Assembly (NCBI GenBank): GCA_965153455.1
Contig: OZ234496.1
Coordinates: forward strand, 8,889,863 to 8,953,862
Direction: 5' to 3'
Origin: Sphagnum compactum
Lineage: Eukaryota; Bryophyta; Sphagnopsida; Sphagnales
DNA length: 64,000 bases
The notes beneath the pieces were generated by a model. The model was given only the letters and a program-made list of their open reading frames with translations, made no database searches and was not told the DNA's origin. This document shows, piece after piece, positions 52,819-63,960 of the stretch (the first letter of the stretch is position 1; every line of letters begins with the position of its first letter). Made by a program: the position numbers and the translations under genes.

Positions 52819-55800
52819 ATGGAGTCTGAGGTAATGTGGTGGCTTTTTTTTCCTCATTGATTTTGTCACTTTGTCTTTGGTTCTGCGCGCACACAAACGG
52901 GTTTAGGGTTTAGGTTTTGTGTTTAATGTCTTTTCTTGCATCTTTGTTTATGGTGGCGTAATTTGGATTTAGGATTTTTTTGTTGTAAGGTGGTACAGAT
53001 TGCTTCTGAGAAAGATGGGACGAAAGAAGCAGCAGTCGTTGCCAAGTACAAACGTGGTGCTAAAACTTCCTTGAAGGTAATTAGCTGCTGTTTTCAATGT
53101 TAGTCGTCTCTTGGTTTCTTCAGTCTTGCTTGATATGTGAAGAACACCAGCAGCATCCAGGGTATGGTGGAAGCCACAGTGCTGTAATGTTGTGTCATGA
53201 TTTCAGAAAGCTCTGGGACTTTGAAGTATGTTCTATGTGATGGGCATAATAGGCGTTGAAGAAACTGTAGAGTTTTTAGTAGGTGTCTTCTTGACACTTC
53301 TGTGTGCATTTAATCTTTGGTCTCATTGTCTTGGATGTAGTAATGGAATTGACATTGTGGCTCTGATTGATCTAGGGCATAGTGAACAAAAAGCTGAAGC
53401 GGCAGCTGGTAGAAAAAGAGGTTTTGTTTGAGGAGGCTGCTGTGACAGCATCCAAAGTTGAGCAGGTCAGTAATCCAAACTCCTTTTTCCTGGATGCTTT
53501 TGGCAACTATGCAAATGTAACTCAAGAGCTTGCTTTCAGCCCGAGAGATCTGCAGGGATTTCAACCCTTCCATGCACTGTGATTACAGTGGTTATTACCG
53601 AGTGAAGGAGGATACTTGGAAGCAGAGGGCTTGGAAGACACCCGCCACTTCAGTCAAGAGTCCATTGTAAAAGAAGTCGATGTTACGAGTGCACGAAAGG
53701 CCTTTGACCTCTCTCTTCCAGGTCAGTTTGCTGTAGTATATTAAAAGTTGCCGTGTGTCTTTCAGCCAATCTACACATGGCAGTGAGAGCAGTAAGAGTT
53801 TCATCCTTTTCTTTTTGGATGTATGAATTTCTGACCTTCCTACTATTGAGTTTGTTTGATCAGATTGTTTGTGCAGCACCACATGAAGCTTCAGTCCTCC
53901 TTTTTGTTTTGTTACAGTGTTGCCACCCTCACTGAGTGTGGATGGATGTGTGGTAAACAATTTGCAGACTTAGGGCCATATGTGCAAGATTACAATTGCA
54001 GTGGGCGTTATCTGGTACTAGCTGGCTGCAAGGGTCATCTAGCCATCATGGACTGGAAGCAGGCTCGGCTTATCATGGAGCTGCAGGTTGCATTGCATTT
54101 GCCATGACATGATTGCCTGAACATGATTTGGAGTATTCTGATGATCACTTGGTGTTGAAACATCAGGATCAGTCATCTGCATGTTTTGCTGCCCTGCCAT
54201 TTCTTGTAGTTACACATTAAATTCTCTTCATAATTGGCAGGTGAGGGAGACTGTAAGGGATGTGAAGTATCTGCACAATGAGCTCTTCTTTGCCGTTGCC
54301 CAAAAGAAGTATGTTTTGTTAACTTCTACTTTGACTGCTGTGGTTGATGTCCAATTTGAGTAAAGAGTTTGTTTATATAGTTGGCACTTTGTTCATAGAT
54401 ACAATGTGTACAGTTATATCTGGTGATGGAAACTGATCATTGTCTGTTGTTGTTAATGTCTGTTGTATGCAACAACTTAAGTATTCACCCTGTGGACAAC
54501 TGTGCAGGTATGTTTACATTTACGATAAGAAAGGCGTTGAAATTCACTGTCTTCGGGTAGGACTATGTCTTGAATTCCATCCTAGCTTTCTTTATGATGT
54601 CTATATTTCACTAGGACCTTTGTGCAATTTGTTACAGATAATTCCAGCTGCTGTGTCATAGTTGGCATGCTACAAACTTGACTGCTAAAGTTTCTCAACA
54701 AGGTTACTGGACTCGAAGTTTTGCATCAACATATAGTTCTTCTTGAATGACTGAGCAGATGCCTGGATTTGTGTGTGGTGCAGGATCATATCTCACCATT
54801 GAAATTGGAGTTTCTTCCGCATCATTTTCTGTTAGCAAGTGTGGACAAGGGAGGAGTATTGCGGTACCAAGACACAAGCACAGGACACATGGTGGCACAA
54901 CATAGAACCCATTTGGGGCGCAGTGGTGTGATGCGGATGAACCCATACAACTCAGTGATGGGATTGGGTCATAGTAATGGATCTGTCACCATGTGGTCAC
55001 CAAACATGTCCACCCCACTTGCAACTATCCTTTGTCAGCGGGGTCCTGTAACTGCAGTTGCTTTTGAACAGGCAGGTTTGCAAATGGTTACTGGAGGTAT
55101 GGATGGGAAAGTGAAGGTATGGGATGTGAGGAAACTGGTCCCATTGCACACGTATTTTGCTCCAACAACTCCAAAGTCACTTGATATCAGTCAGAAGGGT
55201 CTGCTTGCTGTTGCAAGTGGCTCTAAAATTGAAATATGGCGGGATGCATTGACCTCAAAACAGGTTAGCTTCATTACTTTTACTCCTTAGTAGTCTTATT
55301 ATTGGGGAGCCATGCAAAAAGCTCAAAATTCTCTATTTAGAACTTTCAGAGAGTGATGGTTGTAATATTCTTTGTTTACAAGTTAGTCCATGTTTTTTAT
55401 TTTCTCTACTTCATGAGATATCATTGTGAAGTTTCAGAATCTTTGACTGCCCATGAGCTGTCCAACAGTGGAAGACTTCCCAAGTCAATTCTTGTAGACA
55501 GAGCCAGGTTATTATGATTTGGTGTGTTGTGAGAAAAGTGAGTGGGACGTACTAGTAGGGTTCCTGTTTCCATTCAATGTTGATAATCACTCTTTGGTAT
55601 CTGGAGAGCTTTGCAATCTCAATGCATTGGGTACTGATATGTTGTATCTAAACTCTGAATTTCTGGCTTAACTTGAAGGTAAAACCATATATGACACACC
55701 GGTTGGCGAAGGCAGCACAGGCGCAAGACCTTTCATTTTGCCCCTATGAGGATGTGCTGGCTGTTGGTCATTCAATGGGGCTCTCTTCCTTGCTGGTGCC

Positions 55801-56233
55801 TGGATCTGGGGAGCCGAATTTTGATACATATGTGGCTAATCCATTTGAGACTGTAAAACAGCGACGTGAGGCTGAAGTTCATTCATTACTGGACAAATTA
55901 CCATCTGAGTTAATTGTCCTGGATCCAACTCAAGTGGGTGCAGTCCAACGTTCTGGCAAGGAAAATGTCTTGGCTAAGTCTTCTCTCAGAAGAGAAGCAA
56001 ACATAGCTAATGCTGTTGCAGCTGGAAAACCTGTGGCAGTAAAGCACAAGACAAAAGGACATGACAAACCAAGCAAACGGCATCGCAAGAAGTTTACCAA
56101 TGTGATAACGGCCACCCGGGCCAAGATTGCTGAGCAATCTGCAGCCAAAGCCAAAGCATCACAAGAGAAACCTGTCAGTGAGGATAATGACTCTATCCCA
56201 AGAGCGCTCGCTCGATTTAAGCGGAAGGGATGA
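52819..56233 (+). CDS. UTP7: UTP7/WDR46 (BING4) U3 snoRNP protein of the SSU processome (9 exons)
   Basis: Exons: 52819-52830, 52990-53076, 53376-53465, 53589-53721, 53968-54086, 54241-54308, 54508-54556, 54784-55263, 55679-56233. Phases agree and give 530 aa, close to the family length. The lysine-rich N-terminus is followed by LLPSEGGYLEAEGLEDT (about residues 65-81). WD repeats extend from about 108 to 346: RYLVLAGCKGHLAIMDW, VRETVRDVKYLHNELFFAVA, MNPYNSVMGLGHSNGSVTMW, and GGMDGKVKVWDVRKL. The C-terminal BING4CT domain (about 347-410) contains QAQDLSFCPYEDVLAVGHSM, LVPGSGEPNFDTYVANPFET and KQRREAEVHSLLDKLP. The tail is a basic nucleolar-type region ending RFKRKG. The protein organises the small-subunit processome during 18S pre-rRNA maturation. 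The first coding exon is only four codons, and exon 2 has an alternative in-frame acceptor at 52,999. Confidence 0.95.
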
Positions 56234-58229
56234 GCCTTGTATTGTAAGCCTATGTCAGAAGGAAGTGAAAAAGTCTGGTTGCATGTGTCAATGAGAGTGA
56301 TCAACAAATTGATGTTGTCATCACAAGAGATGAGCAGCTACCATTTTTGTTGGGACTGATGCTGGGACATGTAGTAGCTGTACAATTTCTGTTGGTGGAA
56401 TTCTAGAACTACTCATGCTTCAGTGTTGAGAATTGAAAGGGCAAGAATTGAGTCATTTTTGCAGTTGGAAACCTGGTATTTGGGGGTTGCTTTTGGGGTA
56501 GTAGTGAAAGAAAGGAAAAGAATGTGAAAGTTGAGAGGCCTTTGTTGAACCCTTCTTTTTCCAATATTCTTTATCAAGGGCTTTGGACTGAAGGGCATGA
56601 GGCCTCACAGGTTCTTGCCCCACCCTGTTCACTGAGGGCTACTACCCTCTGTCACCTTACCCTGCTAATTTTTACACCAGGTTTTAGTGTGGTAGGACAT
56701 TATAAAAATTATGCGGGTGTCTCTTTCTTTAACTGAGATTTAGCAGAACTTACAAGCCTTGGGAGCCTGCTTGACCATGTCCTTTCTCCAATGGGATCAG
56801 GTGGCAACTTTAAGAAATAAAACTGTTACAAATGGTGCAAATGTGCAAGTTCTTCTTTCTCATCGTTTGTAGATGACTGTATGTGACTACAAGATGATGT
56901 GACCTCCGCTTCCATTTTACCCATCCCTGCAGCTCACTCAATGCTGCTGTCAGCTTCTTTTGAAGGAAGAAGGGTGTTTTCTTGATGCAAACCCTAGTCT
57001 TCTCAGGATTCATGGCCACAAGCTTTCATGACGTGTAAGTGCAGGTGGGTTCAAAATGCAACTCAATTGAAAGAGTGTAAAAGCTGAGTTGGGTAAGAAG
57101 TGTGGAATCCATACATTCGTTACACTTTGCTGAATGGTACTTGAAATGTGGGACCAAAGGAAAACAACATTATTCCAGTAACGCTTTGTAATTCAGCCCT
57201 TTTTTTTCCTACTGGAGAAATTATGCTGAAACATAAAATAAAAACTTGAAAATGAGTTTTGAAGGGTTTTTCAATTGCCGAAAGTGAGGTAAAAAAAAGG
57301 AAAATTCGTCTGATTTCTATATTTGGTTTTCACTGTGTAGCCATAAATATAGAAGTTTGATTAAGATATTTGTATTTCATGTATGGTTTATAGCCAGATT
57401 TGGCTAAATCTTCCTAAGGATAAGAGCCATTTTTTCTGCAGCTTCGTGAGGATAAGAGCCATCACTACTTATGCAACATTAAAAAAATTCCTTGAAAAAA
57501 CACTGCCAGTGGACATTCCTCAAAAAATGTCCCTCCCTTACATACAGATTCAAGAAATGCAGAAGTAGACCACCCTTAGTTGTGGATGTGAGGATGGCAA
57601 AACATGTTTTTTCCTTTGTACAATAAAGTTATCCGTGAAGTGAGGCGATTAGGGGGTGAGAACGGCCAGTTTGGACATAATAGGGCATCAAATGCATAAA
57701 TTGGAATGAAACTTTTCAAAACGAAATAACTAGGACCCAAACTAGTTTTTCCACCAATTTTGGTGGTAAACTGAGTTTGATCCCTCTTTCCTTTTTCCTG
57801 AGCTCCTTCACTGCTGCTACATGTGTCTTTGGTGCTCTTACCTGTACAATTACTATAATTACTCTCGAACCTTGTGTGCATTAAATGCTAAAACATACTG
57901 AGATTTAACAAAATTTCATGACTTTGTGGACATCACTGAAAGAGGGGATGGGGGGTGAAAGAGATGGTGACTTTATGGATTACTTTAATAGTCTATGTAT
58001 AATTCTAGTAGAGTAAACAAGGCTCCAAGTTACATGCTAAAAAAGAACTCATAGAGAGAGAAGACAAATGCCAACAGTAGCAATTGCAAATAATAGCCAC
58101 TTCACCAAAAGGCTACTGCCCCTAGTCAAGGGTGAGTCCCTATGCCAGTCATATTAATGAAATTAAAGTCATTGTAGGGCAATGTGAGGGGATTAGGGAT
58201 TGAGGTAAGGAAAAGAGGGGTGGTTGGTA
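56234..58229. other. UTP7 3' flank and intergenic DNA with no gene seen
   Basis: The first few hundred bases are the 3' UTR and flank. The remainder is AT-rich, with dispersed repeat B at 57,801-57,930. No gene was recognised. Confidence 0.6.
57801..57930 (+). repeat. dispersed repeat family B, copy 2
   Basis: Same family and orientation as 31,806-31,970, lacking about 35 bp internally. Confidence 0.8.
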
Positions 58230-58733
58230 TGTAACTTGATGTAATTACACAATTACTTAGGTAATTATTTAAAGGGGTAAGTTGAGTAGTAAGATTCTAT
58301 AATTTATTCATGGTGCATTGATTTTCACATATTAATTTATGTGCAAGTCATGTGCATCATGTGATTATGTTTCCTTGTGATTAATTGTGAAATCACATTG
58401 GGAACCATGTGGTGGATAAACTTTAGGAAGTTTCTTGATTAGTTTCCTTTTGGTTGGTATATAAGTGGGTGTTTGTGACCTTGAGAAACACCTTCACTTG
58501 TACAAAGTTATTGTATGAATGCAAAGTTTGTTAGAATTGAAGTTTTGGTTTTTGAAAGACTTTTGGTTTTGAATGGTTTTGGTGTTGTTTGTGTTTCGTT
58601 CATGGTAGGAGAATGGTGAGGCTTGCATAGACAATTGAAGGGTGAAAGAATAATTTTACAACCAAGAACATAGATTTAATAACTATGTAGAAATCATACA
58701 TAGTTTCGGTTCCAAACTCGTCCGTGTTGTACA
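58230..58733 (+). repeat. gypsy element 5' LTR
   Basis: The right edge is fixed by the primer-binding site a few bases downstream and ends TTGTACA. The left edge is placed at TGTAACTT, a near inverse of that end; this edge is inferred because the second LTR lies outside the window. A TATA box (TATATAAG) at 58,458-58,465 has the position expected for U3. Confidence 0.7.
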
Positions 58734-58739
58734 TCTTTT

Positions 58740-58756
58740 TGGTTCTGTTGCCGGGA
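58740..58756 (+). other. primer-binding site, tRNA-Asp type
   Basis: TGGTTCTGTTGCCGGGA matches the common plant retrotransposon site complementary to tRNA-Asp (TGGCGCCGTTGCCGGGGA), apart from a few substitutions and a one-base loss. It begins six bases after the proposed LTR end. Confidence 0.75.
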
Positions 58757-58881
58757 CACAAGTCTATGTTCTTTGTGTTGTGGAACTTGATTTTATCATT
58801 GAAAGTTTGGTAGGAAGAAGAGAAGAAAAGGAAAGAAAAGAACAAATTATTATTATAATTTTTTTTGTTTTAAAACGAGAG

Positions 58882-59199
58882 ATGCAAGGTGACTTGTTTA
58901 TCCCTGAATCATGGACAGATTTGACAACATGGGTGGAGGAGATTCAGCTTGTGGCAATGGAGATCACGAAAGGTAAACCAAGCCGAGTTTGGTGCACGAT
59001 TGGGCGCGTAAAACAACATCATAAAGACCATAAACACGAGTCATTTTGCATGACCCCAAGCTTGCTTTTGGATATTACTTGTAATCCTATGCATGAACTA
59101 GAGTTGGATTTGTGGGAATCTGAGAAGATTCGCAAAGGAAAGTTGCAGGCAAGAAAGGAAAAGAAGATGGCACATGTTAAGCCATATGAGAAAATGTAA
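58882..59199 (+). CDS. accessory ORF a of the gypsy element (105 aa)
   Basis: An open frame begins at the ATG at 58,882 (MQGDLFIPESWTDLTTWVEE) and ends lysine-rich (KLQARKEKKMAHV). It lies between the primer site and gag. No family was recognised. It contains a Cys-His-rich middle (VWCTIGRVKQHHKDHKHESF) that could be a metal site, but the spacing is not a known finger. It is intact while gag and pol are broken. Confidence 0.45.
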   Translation: MQGDLFIPESWTDLTTWVEEIQLVAMEITKGKPSRVWCTIGRVKQHHKDHKHESFCMTPSLLLDITCNPMHELELDLWESEKIRKGKLQARKEKKMAHVKPYEKM

Positions 59200-59469
59200 A
59201 TAGAAGTTTATAAAGGATAGTGAGTGTTATTGAGTAAGCTCATGTTCATTAGACCTTGTTGAAACCTTTAGACTTTTTATATAAAAAATGTTGTAGGTTG
59301 TTGAAAAAAATAAAAAGAATATATGTTTTAATTTTAGGATTAATGTTTTAGTGAAAACATTAATGTCAAGGTTAGGAAAGGTTTCTAACTCCCCTGGTAC
59401 ACAGTTTCCCGAAGATAGGCTACAGACCCCATTATTAACATAGTTGCTAGGCCAAGATCACCTGTTGAA

Positions 59470-59880
59470 AGACCTTTGGAAGAGCCTGGGACTATAGGTG
59501 AACCAGGTGTGGTAGTATCACAACTACGTATACGACAAGAGGAATCTGGGCCTCAACCTGACCCAGAACCTGCAAGGCAACGCCAAAGGACAATCACACA
59601 AGAACAACATTTACTCATTTGGCTTAGGAAGAAGGATGCGACTACAGATTATGCCAGAATCAATAACTTGCATGTCATGTGGAATGGAGGCGTCATTGAT
59701 ACTCGTGATGGTCATGATCTTGTAAATGTTGTTTTTCAATCCAGGCATTTAAATAGGATGATTGCAGGATTGGAAATGTCTGGTCCTTTTAGAGATTTAC
59801 ACCGAGAAGATAGGGAGAATTTTATTATGAGTGCAAATCGAGCCATTGGGAATTTCCTTATTCATAAGGAAAGGTTGTAA
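59470..59880 (+). CDS. accessory ORF b of the gypsy element (about 135 aa)
   Basis: The open frame has no ATG at its start; it may be entered from upstream sequence or have lost its start. A proline/glutamine-rich beginning (QPDPEPARQRQRTITQEQ) is followed by a helical region (HLNRMIAGLEMSGPFRDLHR). No family was recognised. It ends 75 bp before the gag ATG. Confidence 0.4.
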   Translation, partial: RPLEEPGTIGEPGVVVSQLRIRQEESGPQPDPEPARQRQRTITQEQHLLIWLRKKDATTDYARINNLHVMWNGGVIDTRDGHDLVNVVFQSRHLNRMIAGLEMSGPFRDLHREDRENFIMSANRAIGNFLIHKERL

Positions 59881-59954
59881 AAGCCAAGTGATAGTTAGTT
59901 AAAGGAATTAATTAGTTTGGTGTGTTTTTTTTTAGAGACAAAATAAGAATCAAT

Positions 59955-60632
59955 ATGGTTATTCCAGTTTTTAGGGGAAGTAAGGGTGAAGACCCTGAAG
60001 TGTTTTTAAGGGAATATGAACGGGCTTATATTGGTACGGGGCTTAAAATAGCTGCGGAATGGCTTAGGTTTTTTCCTGAATTCTTAGAGGGTACGGCATC
60101 ACATTGGTTTAAACGACAGACGGAAGAATTGAAGGGATCATGGATTGACATAACTAAGGCCCTAACGAAGGAGTTTTATGTGAAGAATGTTCACCAAAAC
60201 TTAATACTTGAATTGAGTCAACTAAAACAGGGGGCTTTAGAGTCAGTAACAGAGTATAAGGAGAGGACAATGACATTGCAAAATAAACTCCAAGGGTGTT
60301 TTAGGCCACAAGGTCATGAAGGAACTGATTCAATTTTTGTAAGAGTTAATGCATTGGTACTAAAACATTTCACCATTGGTTTGTTGTTAGAATTACGACA
60401 ATAAGTGAGATACGAACAAGCGCCGACATTCGATGAAGTAGCGGAGGTGGCAAAAAAGAAGGAGGTTAGCATGGAAGAAGTTCCACGACCAACTGTGCAA
60501 TCCATGGTGAAAACAGTTCAATTCTCAGCTGAACCGGAGCTGCGGAAGCATCCGGAAGTGAGCTCCCGCATGGAGTCGGCTATGGAACAAATGATCAATC
60601 ATATGAACCAGTTGAGCCTCCATCTGCTGTAA
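59955..60632 (+). pseudogene. gypsy gag (Retrotrans_gag) with one in-frame stop
   Basis: The capsid domain starts MVIPVFRGSKGEDPEVFLRE and continues with LRFFPEFLEGTASHWFKRQ and LSQLKQGALESVTEYKER, the Retrotrans_gag signature. A TAA at 60,402-60,404 interrupts it, but the same frame continues (RYEQAPTFDEVAEVAKKKE) to 60,632. The CCHC zinc knuckle follows in another frame at 60,684-60,725 (CYKCREMRHYSREC, spacing CX2CX4HX4C), so a frameshift separates them. Confidence 0.9.
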
Positions 60633-60682
60633 CCAAAAACTAGTAGGAGCAGAATCGTGGAGAGGGACTTGTCAACAATTCA

Positions 60683-63600
60683 ATGTTACAAGTGTCGAGA
60701 GATGAGACATTATTCAAGAGAATGTCCAAACTTGCCATCCTTGCTACCAGAGAGAATGCGGGTTCTTCTACTCGAAGGTTTTCTGCAGAGGAGAAGGGTA
60801 AAACTCAAGTGCATTTAATTGAGCCGATAAATGAAGGGCGAGAAAATGCTTTGATGGGTTTGGAGAAGAACCTCAAAATCCCTGAGGATGTGATGGATGT
60901 CATGGCCCAAACTAAACGACCGGCGGAAGACACTACTCATCCTGATGCAAGCGTCAAAAGGTTCAAGGAGATGGCGAAAGCCCCAAAAGAAAAGAAAAAG
61001 AATCGAAGGCGGAGGTTTGGCTTCCAAGACTTTCTAATTTTTAAAGATTCTGGTCCTTATTTAGTGGTGAAGAATGTGGGATCACAGAAAGCAGACATCA
61101 CCATCGGACAGTTGGTGGCAATGGTGCCGTTAGTTCGAAGGGAGTTGAGGAAGGGGTTGTCAACACCTAAAGTCCCAAAGGTACCCACACCTTTGAATTC
61201 CATAGTAGTTGAGCATGAATGTGATCCGATCATTGATGTGCAATGTAATGGATCAGTGTTGCGTGGAGTGTTGGTGGATGGAGGGGTAAGAGTCAATGTG
61301 ATGACAATTCCTGCAATGAGGTACTTAGGCTTGAAAATTGATAGGCCAACTTCGGTAACCTTAAAAATGGCTAACAAACGAGTTGTTAGGCCAGAAGGAG
61401 TCATTAGCAATGTTCTGATCACTGTAATGAAGGTTTCTACCATTGTGGATTTCCATGTGGTATTAGAGGAAGATGGGGCTTATCCAATGATATTAGGTAA
61501 GCCTTGGTTAACAAAGTCGCATGCAAGGAACTATTGGGGCGAAGGATACATGACCATCGGAGTTCATCCTAACCAATAGAAAGTTCCATTTGCTAGTTTT
61601 GTGAAAAGCCCTGGAAGGACGAGTGAATATGAGGATGAATCAGAAATAGACCAAAGTTCTAGCTCTGAAGGGATTTACACGGATGATTCCAGTGAAGAGG
61701 AAGTAGGGTTATATGCTTTGGGGACAATCCCCAAGGTTGGAGCTTTGTCGGATCAAAGGGTTCGAGGGGATGATAACTAATCAACTCCATGTATGTTAAC
61801 AGAAGGAGAAATTGTGGAGCGGCTGAGCAAAATTCAACTAGGACCAGACCTTCGCCCGGAGGAAAGAAAGCAATATGAGGATTTACTACGTAAGCATATC
61901 TATCTTTTTGTTTTCAGCTACAAAGACCTTAGGGAGGTCACCATGGAGCAACACAAAATTGAACTGTTACCAAATGCCAAATCGATCAGGGCCAAGCAAG
62001 GGAGGTGGAACCCAAGGTACACGGCAATGGTGAAGGAGGAGCTTGACAAGTTATTGGAGGCAGGGTTCATATAATTGAGTGGGTTTTTCCTATGGTATTA
62101 GCATTAAAGAAGAATGACAAGCTAAGGGTATGTGTCAACTACAAAGCTTTAAACAAAGTAAATAAAAAAGACCGATACCCTTTGCCATTTTGTGAAGAAA
62201 TTTTGGAAGAAGTAGCAAGGCACGAGATGTACAGATTTGGAGATGGGTACAGGGGCTACCACCAGGTGAAAATTGCTCGAGAAGATCAATTGAAAACCAT
62301 ATTCACGACACCTTGGGGGATATTTTGTTACACAGTAATGCCCTTTAGGTTGTGCAATGTTCCAAGGACATTTCAAGGTTTAATGAACAAGGTCTTTGAT
62401 CCATTTTTGGGCCTTTTTCTACGGGTTTTCATTGACGACTTTGGAGTTTATAGTGATAGAGCTTCCCACCTTGCCAAACTTGAATTAGTCTTTCAACACT
62501 TGGATAGTTCGGGAGTGACTTTGAGCCCTGAGAAAACCACAATTGGTTTTTCAGAAGGGAAGATGGTTGGACACATTGTGTCAGAGGATGGGGTAGCCAC
62601 AGATCCCGAGAAGCTTGATAGGATTTCAAAGCTTCCCTTTCCCACCACGAAGAAAGCCCTTCGAGGTTTTTAAGGGATGGTGGGATATTATCGCAGGTTC
62701 ATACACATGTTTGTAGCAAAAACACGTCCTTTAACACGATTCTTGCGTGAAAATGCGCTCGCACTAATGGAGGACAAGGTGTCAAGACAGGTATTCGAAC
62801 AACTGAAGTTAGCTCTTCAAGTTGCGCCAATCCTTCGGACTCCAGATTGGAACAAACCATTTTTAGTATATTGTGATGCATCTCGAGAAGCGGTGGGGAG
62901 CACATTATCACAATTGGACGAAAATGGGCACGACCATCCCATTCATTTTGCTAGCAGACAATTAACTTCAACAGAGAAGAATTATACTGTGACCGAACAG
63001 GAAGGTCTCGTAGTTATTTTCTCTCTTAAGCAGTTTCGCCATTACTTGTTGGGGTACAAGGCCAAAATTGTGATAGATCACAAGGCCTTAACCTACTTGG
63101 TCAACAAGCCCAATCCAAGTGGTCGATTTGCTCGATGGCTACTCTTGATGGAGGAACTTGACATTGACATTGTCCATCGTCCAGGAAGGCGGCATGGCAA
63201 TGTTGATGGCCTAAAAAAAAAAAAAAAAAAAAGGATGACAACTTTCTGGATGCGGTAATCATGGCCATTAATGCAGAAGAAGCACCTGAAGAATATCGAT
63301 AAATCATTCTGTACGTAGATGACATGAGGGATTGAGTTGAAGCCATAAAGGCAATACGAACAAGAATTGTACACAAGAATCAAAATTATTCGAGGATAGT
63401 CAATCAGCTCTACTTCCAAGGAAGAGATGGTGTTTTACGACGAACCATTGGAAAACGTGACATCTCACGTCTTTTGTATGAGTTTCATGATGGGTTATGT
63501 GGAGGCCAGTTTGTGGGATGAATCATTGTAGAAAAGATTTTGCAAGCAGGTTACTATTGGCCCACCCTCTTCAAGGATGCCCATGATTATTGTAAGAGTT

Positions 63601-63960
63601 GTGATGTATGTCAAGCTTATGCACAAAGGTTTATTGTGAGTGGCCTTTTACATCCCATACCACCATTAGGACCTTTTGAAAAATGGGGAATTAATTTAAT
63701 GGGCCCATCGCCAATGACTAGGAGAGGGCATCAATTCATTGTGGTTGCCATAGACTACCTCACAAAGTTTGCAGAGGTACGTGCCTTGAAGTCTTTAGTG
63801 AAACATGAAGTAGCACGACATTGTGTTCCATGTTGGCAAAAGAGGCCGAGGTTCATGTGAACATTTGTGATTGGGATCTCAAGATCCACCATGTTGTGTG
63901 GGTTTACAACACCACATACAAAATTGCCACAAGGTACTCATCCTTTCGTTTAACCTACGG
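60683..63960 (+). pseudogene. gypsy pol: protease, RT, RNase H, integrase (broken)
   Basis: Protease lies in the frame 60,683-61,579, with VLVDGGVRVNVMTIPAMRYL (active-site motif DGG) and YPMILGKPWLTKSHARN. RT starts at 61,793 (KIELLPNAKSIRAKQGRW), shifts frame near 62,075, and continues with LRVCVNYKALNKVNKKDRYP and VFIDDFGVYS (catalytic FIDD). A TAA at 62,671-62,673 sits inside the usual RGF-GMVGYYRRFI block. RNase H follows (LVYCDASREAVGSTLSQ). A 20-A run at 63,213-63,232 precedes integrase. The integrase zinc finger reads HDGLCGGQF, then a stop, then GYYWPTLFKDAHDYCKSCDVC. The first catalytic Asp is replaced by Asn (WGINLMGP). About 63,830-63,860 joins to WVYNTTYKIATRYSSF, skipping the rest of the catalytic core. 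Confidence 0.93.
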
